Positions 60,961-64,000 of a stretch of 64,000 bases of DNA are shown piece after piece (the first letter of the stretch is position 1; each line of letters begins with the position of its first letter). The notes below the pieces were generated by a model. That model searched no databases. It saw only the letters and a list, made by a program, of their open reading frames with translations, and was not told the origin of the DNA. The stretch lies in NCBI RefSeq assembly GCF_020447205.1, contig NZ_JAJAEL010000007.1:48363-112362 (forward strand), written 5' to 3'. Source of the stretch: Thalassolituus alkanivorans (GTDB lineage: Bacteria; Pseudomonadota; Gammaproteobacteria; Pseudomonadales; Oceanobacteraceae). The translations under genes and the position numbers were made by a program.

Positions 60961-63900
60961 ATGAGTCAGACTACCTCTTCCCTTACGGCCATTCGTCAAC
61001 AGCGTATCGCCCGCCTGAAAGACAACCTGAAGCAGCGTATCCATATTCTGGACGGCGGCATGGGCACACTGATTCAGTCGCACATGCTGGAAGAAAAAGA
61101 TTACCGTGGCAGCCGTTTTGCCGACATCAGCCAGGATGTCAAAGGCAACAACGACCTGCTGGTACTGACTCAGCCGGACATCATTGCCGGTATTCACAAA
61201 CAGTATTATCTGGCCGGCGCCGACATCGTTGAAACCAACACCTTCAACTCGACCCGCGTCTCCCAGGCCGATTATCAGATGGAAGATCTGGTACCGGAGC
61301 TGAACCGCGAAGCGGCTGCTCTCGCCCGCCGCGTGGCCGACGAAGTTGAGCGTGACACCGGTATTCCGCGCTACGTTGCCGGCGTGCTTGGGCCGACCAG
61401 CAAAACCGCGTCGATTTCCCCGGATGTAAACGACCCCGGCTACCGCGCCATCAGTTTTGATCAGCTGGTGGAAGAATATGTGGAAGCCACCCACGGCCTG
61501 ATGGACGGTGGCGCCGACATTATTCTGATCGAAACCATCTTCGATACCCTGAACGCCAAGGCCGCGATTTACGCCGCGCAGGAAGTCTTCGAACAGCGTG
61601 GCGAAGAGCTGCCGATTATGATTTCCGGCACCATTACCGACGCTTCCGGCCGCACCCTGTCGGGCCAGACCGCAGAAGCCTTCTGGAACTCGGTTGCCCA
61701 CGCCCGTCCGCTGTCGGTCGGCCTGAACTGCGCACTGGGCGCCGAAGAACTGCGCCCACACGTTGAAGAGCTGTCGAAAAAAGTCAGCACCTTTGTTTCG
61801 GCCCACCCGAATGCCGGTCTGCCGAACGAGTTTGGTGAATACGACCAGTCCGCCGCCGAAATGGCCGTGATCGTCGAAGAATTTGCCGCCTCCGGCTTCC
61901 TGAACATTGTCGGCGGCTGCTGCGGCACGACCCCTGCGCACATCAAAGCCGTTGCCGAAGCGGTGGCCAAACACGCACCCCGCGCCCTGCCGGACATCAA
62001 ACCCGCCTGTCGCCTGGCCGGTCTGGAGCCGTTCAACTTTGACGAAGACAGCCTGTTTGTGAACGTCGGCGAGCGCGCCAACGTCACCGGCTCGGCCAAG
62101 TTCAAGCGCCTGATTATCGAAGAAAACTATGACGAAGCACTGGAGATCGCCCGCCAGCAGGTCGAGAACGGCGCCCAGATCATCGACATCAACATGGACG
62201 AAGGGATGCTCGACTCCCAGGCGGCCATGGTGCGCTACCTCAATCTGATCGCCTCCGAGCCGGATATCGCCCGCGTACCGATCATGGTCGACTCCTCCAA
62301 GTGGGAAATCATCGAAGCCGGCCTGAAGTGCATTCAGGGCAAGGCGGTAGTGAACTCCATCAGCCTGAAAGAAGGCGAAGAAGAATTTATCGCCAAAGCC
62401 AAGCGCTGCCTGCGCTATGGCGCCGCCGTGGTGGTGATGGCCTTTGACGAAGACGGCCAGGCCGATACCGAAGCGCGTAAGAATGAAATCTGCGAGCGCT
62501 CTTACCGCGTACTGGTCGATAAAGTCGGCTTCCCGCCGGAAGACATCATCTTCGACCCGAACATCTTTGCCGTTGCCACCGGCATCGAAGAACACAACAA
62601 CTACGCCGTTGATTTCATCAACAGCTGTAAGTACATCACCGAGAACCTGCCCCACGCCAAGATTTCCGGCGGTGTCTCCAACGTATCGTTCTCTTTCCGC
62701 GGTAACGAGCCGGTACGTGAAGCCATTCACTCCGTGTTCCTCTATCACGCCATTCAGAACGGTATGAGCATGGGTATCGTCAACGCCGGTCAGCTGGCGG
62801 TGTACGACGACCTGCCGGCGGAACTGAAAGAGCGCGTTGAAGATGTAATCCTCAACCGCCGCGCCGACGGTACCGACCGCATGCTGGAAATCGCCGAGAA
62901 ATACCGTGGCGACGGCAGTGTGCAGGAAAAAGAAACGGAAGAGTGGCGCAGCCTGCCGGTCCGTGAGCGCCTGACCCACGCCCTGGTAAAAGGCATCAAC
63001 GCTTACGTTGAAGAAGACACAGAAGAAGCCCGCAAAGGCTTCGCGCGTCCGATCGAAGTGATCGAAGGTCCGCTGATGGACGGCATGAACGTGGTCGGCG
63101 ACCTGTTCGGCTCGGGCAAAATGTTCCTGCCGCAGGTGGTAAAAAGCGCCCGCGTTATGAAGCAGGCTGTAGCCTATCTGCTGCCCTTTATCGAAGCCGA
63201 GAAAAACGGCAAGTCGGAAACCCAGGGCAAGATCCTGATGGCCACCGTCAAAGGCGACGTGCACGACATCGGTAAGAACATCGTTGGCGTAGTGCTGCAG
63301 TGTAATAACTTCGAAGTGATCGACCTCGGCGTGATGGTGCCTGCAGAGAAGATTCTGAAGGTTGCCAAAGAAGAGAACGTCGACATCATCGGTTTATCGG
63401 GTCTGATTACCCCGTCGCTGGATGAAATGGTGCACGTGGCGCGCGAGATGCAGCGTCTCGACTTCCATCTGCCACTGATGATTGGCGGTGCCACGACGTC
63501 CAAGGCGCACACCGCGGTAAAAATTGAGCCGCAGTACAAAAACGACATCGCCGTTTATGTTGCCGATGCGTCCCGCGCCGTTGGCGTAGCTCAGAAGCTG
63601 GTGACTCCGGCCGCCAAAGCCGAGTTTATTGCCGAGCGCCGCGACGAATACGAAGCCGTGCGTATCCGCAATGCCAACCGTAAAGCCAAGGCCCTGCTGA
63701 CCTACGAACAGGCCTGCGCCAACGCTTATCAGGGCGACTGGGATAACTACCAGCCACCCAAGCCTAACAAGCTGGGCATCACCGTTTACGAAGACTTCGA
63801 TATTGCCGATCTGGCCAAATACATCGACTGGACACCGTTCTTTATGTCCTGGGAACTGGCCGGCAAATACCCGCGCATTCTGGAAGACGAAGTGGTCGGC

Positions 63901-64000
63901 GAAGCCGCCACGGCCCTGTTCAAAGATGCTCAGGCAATGCTGGCGCGCATCATCGATGAAAAACTGTTTAATGCCCGTGGTGTGGTTGGCTTGTGGCCGG
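60961..64000 (+). CDS. metH: Cobalamin-dependent methionine synthase, 3' end outside window
   Basis: Transfers methyl from methyltetrahydrofolate to homocysteine. 1013 of about 1230 residues are visible, with no stop before the window end. Homocysteine domain: GGMGT near residue 36, zinc ligands Cys257 (GLNCALG) and Cys320-Cys321 (GGCCGTTP). Then the pterin domain ([26 protein letters not shown]), the B12 cap and Rossmann domain with cobalt-binding His768 in [11 protein letters not shown], and the start of the reactivation domain. ATG at 60961 with a weak SD. Confidence 0.97.
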   Translation, partial: MSQTTSSLTAIRQQRIARLKDNLKQRIHILDGGMGTLIQSHMLEEKDYRGSRFADISQDVKGNNDLLVLTQPDIIAGIHKQYYLAGADIVETNTFNSTRVSQADYQMEDLVPELNREAAALARRVADEVERDTGIPRYVAGVLGPTSKTASISPDVNDPGYRAISFDQLVEEYVEATHGLMDGGADIILIETIFDTLNAKAAIYAAQEVFEQRGEELPIMISGTITDASGRTLSGQTAEAFWNSVAHARPLSVGLNCALGAEELRPHVEELSKKVSTFVSAHPNAGLPNEFGEYDQSAAEMAVIVEEFAASGFLNIVGGCCGTTPAHIKAVAEAVAKHAPRALPDIKPACRLAGLEPFNFDEDSLFVNVGERANVTGSAKFKRLIIEENYDEALEIARQQVENGAQIIDINMDEGMLDSQAAMVRYLNLIASEPDIARVPIMVDSSKWEIIEAGLKCIQGKAVVNSISLKEGEEEFIAKAKRCLRYGAAVVVMAFDEDGQADTEARKNEICERSYRVLVDKVGFPPEDIIFDPNIFAVATGIEEHNNYAVDFINSCKYITENLPHAKISGGVSNVSFSFRGNEPVREAIHSVFLYHAIQNGMSMGIVNAGQLAVYDDLPAELKERVEDVILNRRADGTDRMLEIAEKYRGDGSVQEKETEEWRSLPVRERLTHALVKGINAYVEEDTEEARKGFARPIEVIEGPLMDGMNVVGDLFGSGKMFLPQVVKSARVMKQAVAYLLPFIEAEKNGKSETQGKILMATVKGDVHDIGKNIVGVVLQCNNFEVIDLGVMVPAEKILKVAKEENVDIIGLSGLITPSLDEMVHVAREMQRLDFHLPLMIGGATTSKAHTAVKIEPQYKNDIAVYVADASRAVGVAQKLVTPAAKAEFIAERRDEYEAVRIRNANRKAKALLTYEQACANAYQGDWDNYQPPKPNKLGITVYEDFDIADLAKYIDWTPFFMSWELAGKYPRILEDEVVGEAATALFKDAQAMLARIIDEKLFNARGVVGLWP

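Noticed and set aside
60943-63264. 773-codon open frame on the minus strand
   Set aside because: It is the antisense of metH, whose domains and catalytic residues read cleanly on the plus strand; the translation has no protein-like motif.

Overview
The window looks like the chromosome of a marine gammaproteobacterium. Gene order recalls Pseudomonas and Oceanospirillales (gacA-uvrC-pgsA-tRNA; aat-bpt-infA next to clpA-clpS-cspD; ftsK-lolA-rarA-crcB-serS-cysG; rluE-nudJ-mnmA-hflD-dusA). Lineage-typical genes include a monomeric isocitrate dehydrogenase, soluble transhydrogenase SthA and the Na+-NQR accessory genes apbE and nqrM. I place it near Thalassolituus/Oceanobacter-like Oceanospirillales by inference only. 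No insertion sequence, prophage, CRISPR array or rRNA operon is visible. Coding density is high and many neighbours overlap by 4 bp (ATGA/GTGA/TTGA).

Layout. 1-5.7 kb: the 3' part of a short MalT-like regulator, ETF-ubiquinone oxidoreductase, a secreted protein of unknown role, and a radical SAM/DUF1285 pair. 5.8-9.2 kb: tRNA-Gly, -Cys and -Leu with pgsA, uvrC and gacA, all leftward. 9.3-13.4 kb: a PatZ-type protein lysine acetyltransferase divergent from a histone-deacetylase-family enzyme, a possible small membrane protein and tRNA-Ser. 13.5-15.8 kb: the tusDCBE sulfur relay plus a TrpD2-like gene. 15.9-25.3 kb: a chemoreceptor and the leftward ftsK-lolA-rarA-crcB-serS-cysG block. 25.4-30.3 kb: N-degron tagging enzymes Aat and Bpt, infA, ClpA, ClpS and CspD. 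30.3-37.1 kb: icd, then the tRNA/rRNA-modification operon rluE-nudJ-mnmA-hflD-dusA and a rhodanese.

37.2-42.4 kb: talB, a TerB-like protein and a homologue of the replication fork-trap protein Tus form one overlapping operon, followed by sthA, nqrM and apbE. 42.6-50.1 kb: an ArsR regulator, a DUF4062 protein, an AEC transporter, rlmG with a small basic protein, yigZ, and several poorly known proteins including a metallo-beta-lactamase-fold lipoprotein. 50.2-53.6 kb: trhP (U32 family), a protein that fuses MlaC to a family 3 solute-binding domain, and rluA. 53.6-59.6 kb: DUF1461 protein, two alpha/beta hydrolases, sixA, DUF4389 protein, gpsA, and a STAS protein with its receiver/PP2C partner. 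59.8-64 kb: a PilZ protein, nfuA and metH, cut off by the window end.

The most unusual items are the Tus-family gene in a talB operon (38651-39508) and the MlaC/solute-binding fusion (51669-52970). Next come the face-to-face acetylase/deacetylase genes sharing one -10 region, a structured leader before rluE, and several strong hairpins without a U-tract at gene ends.
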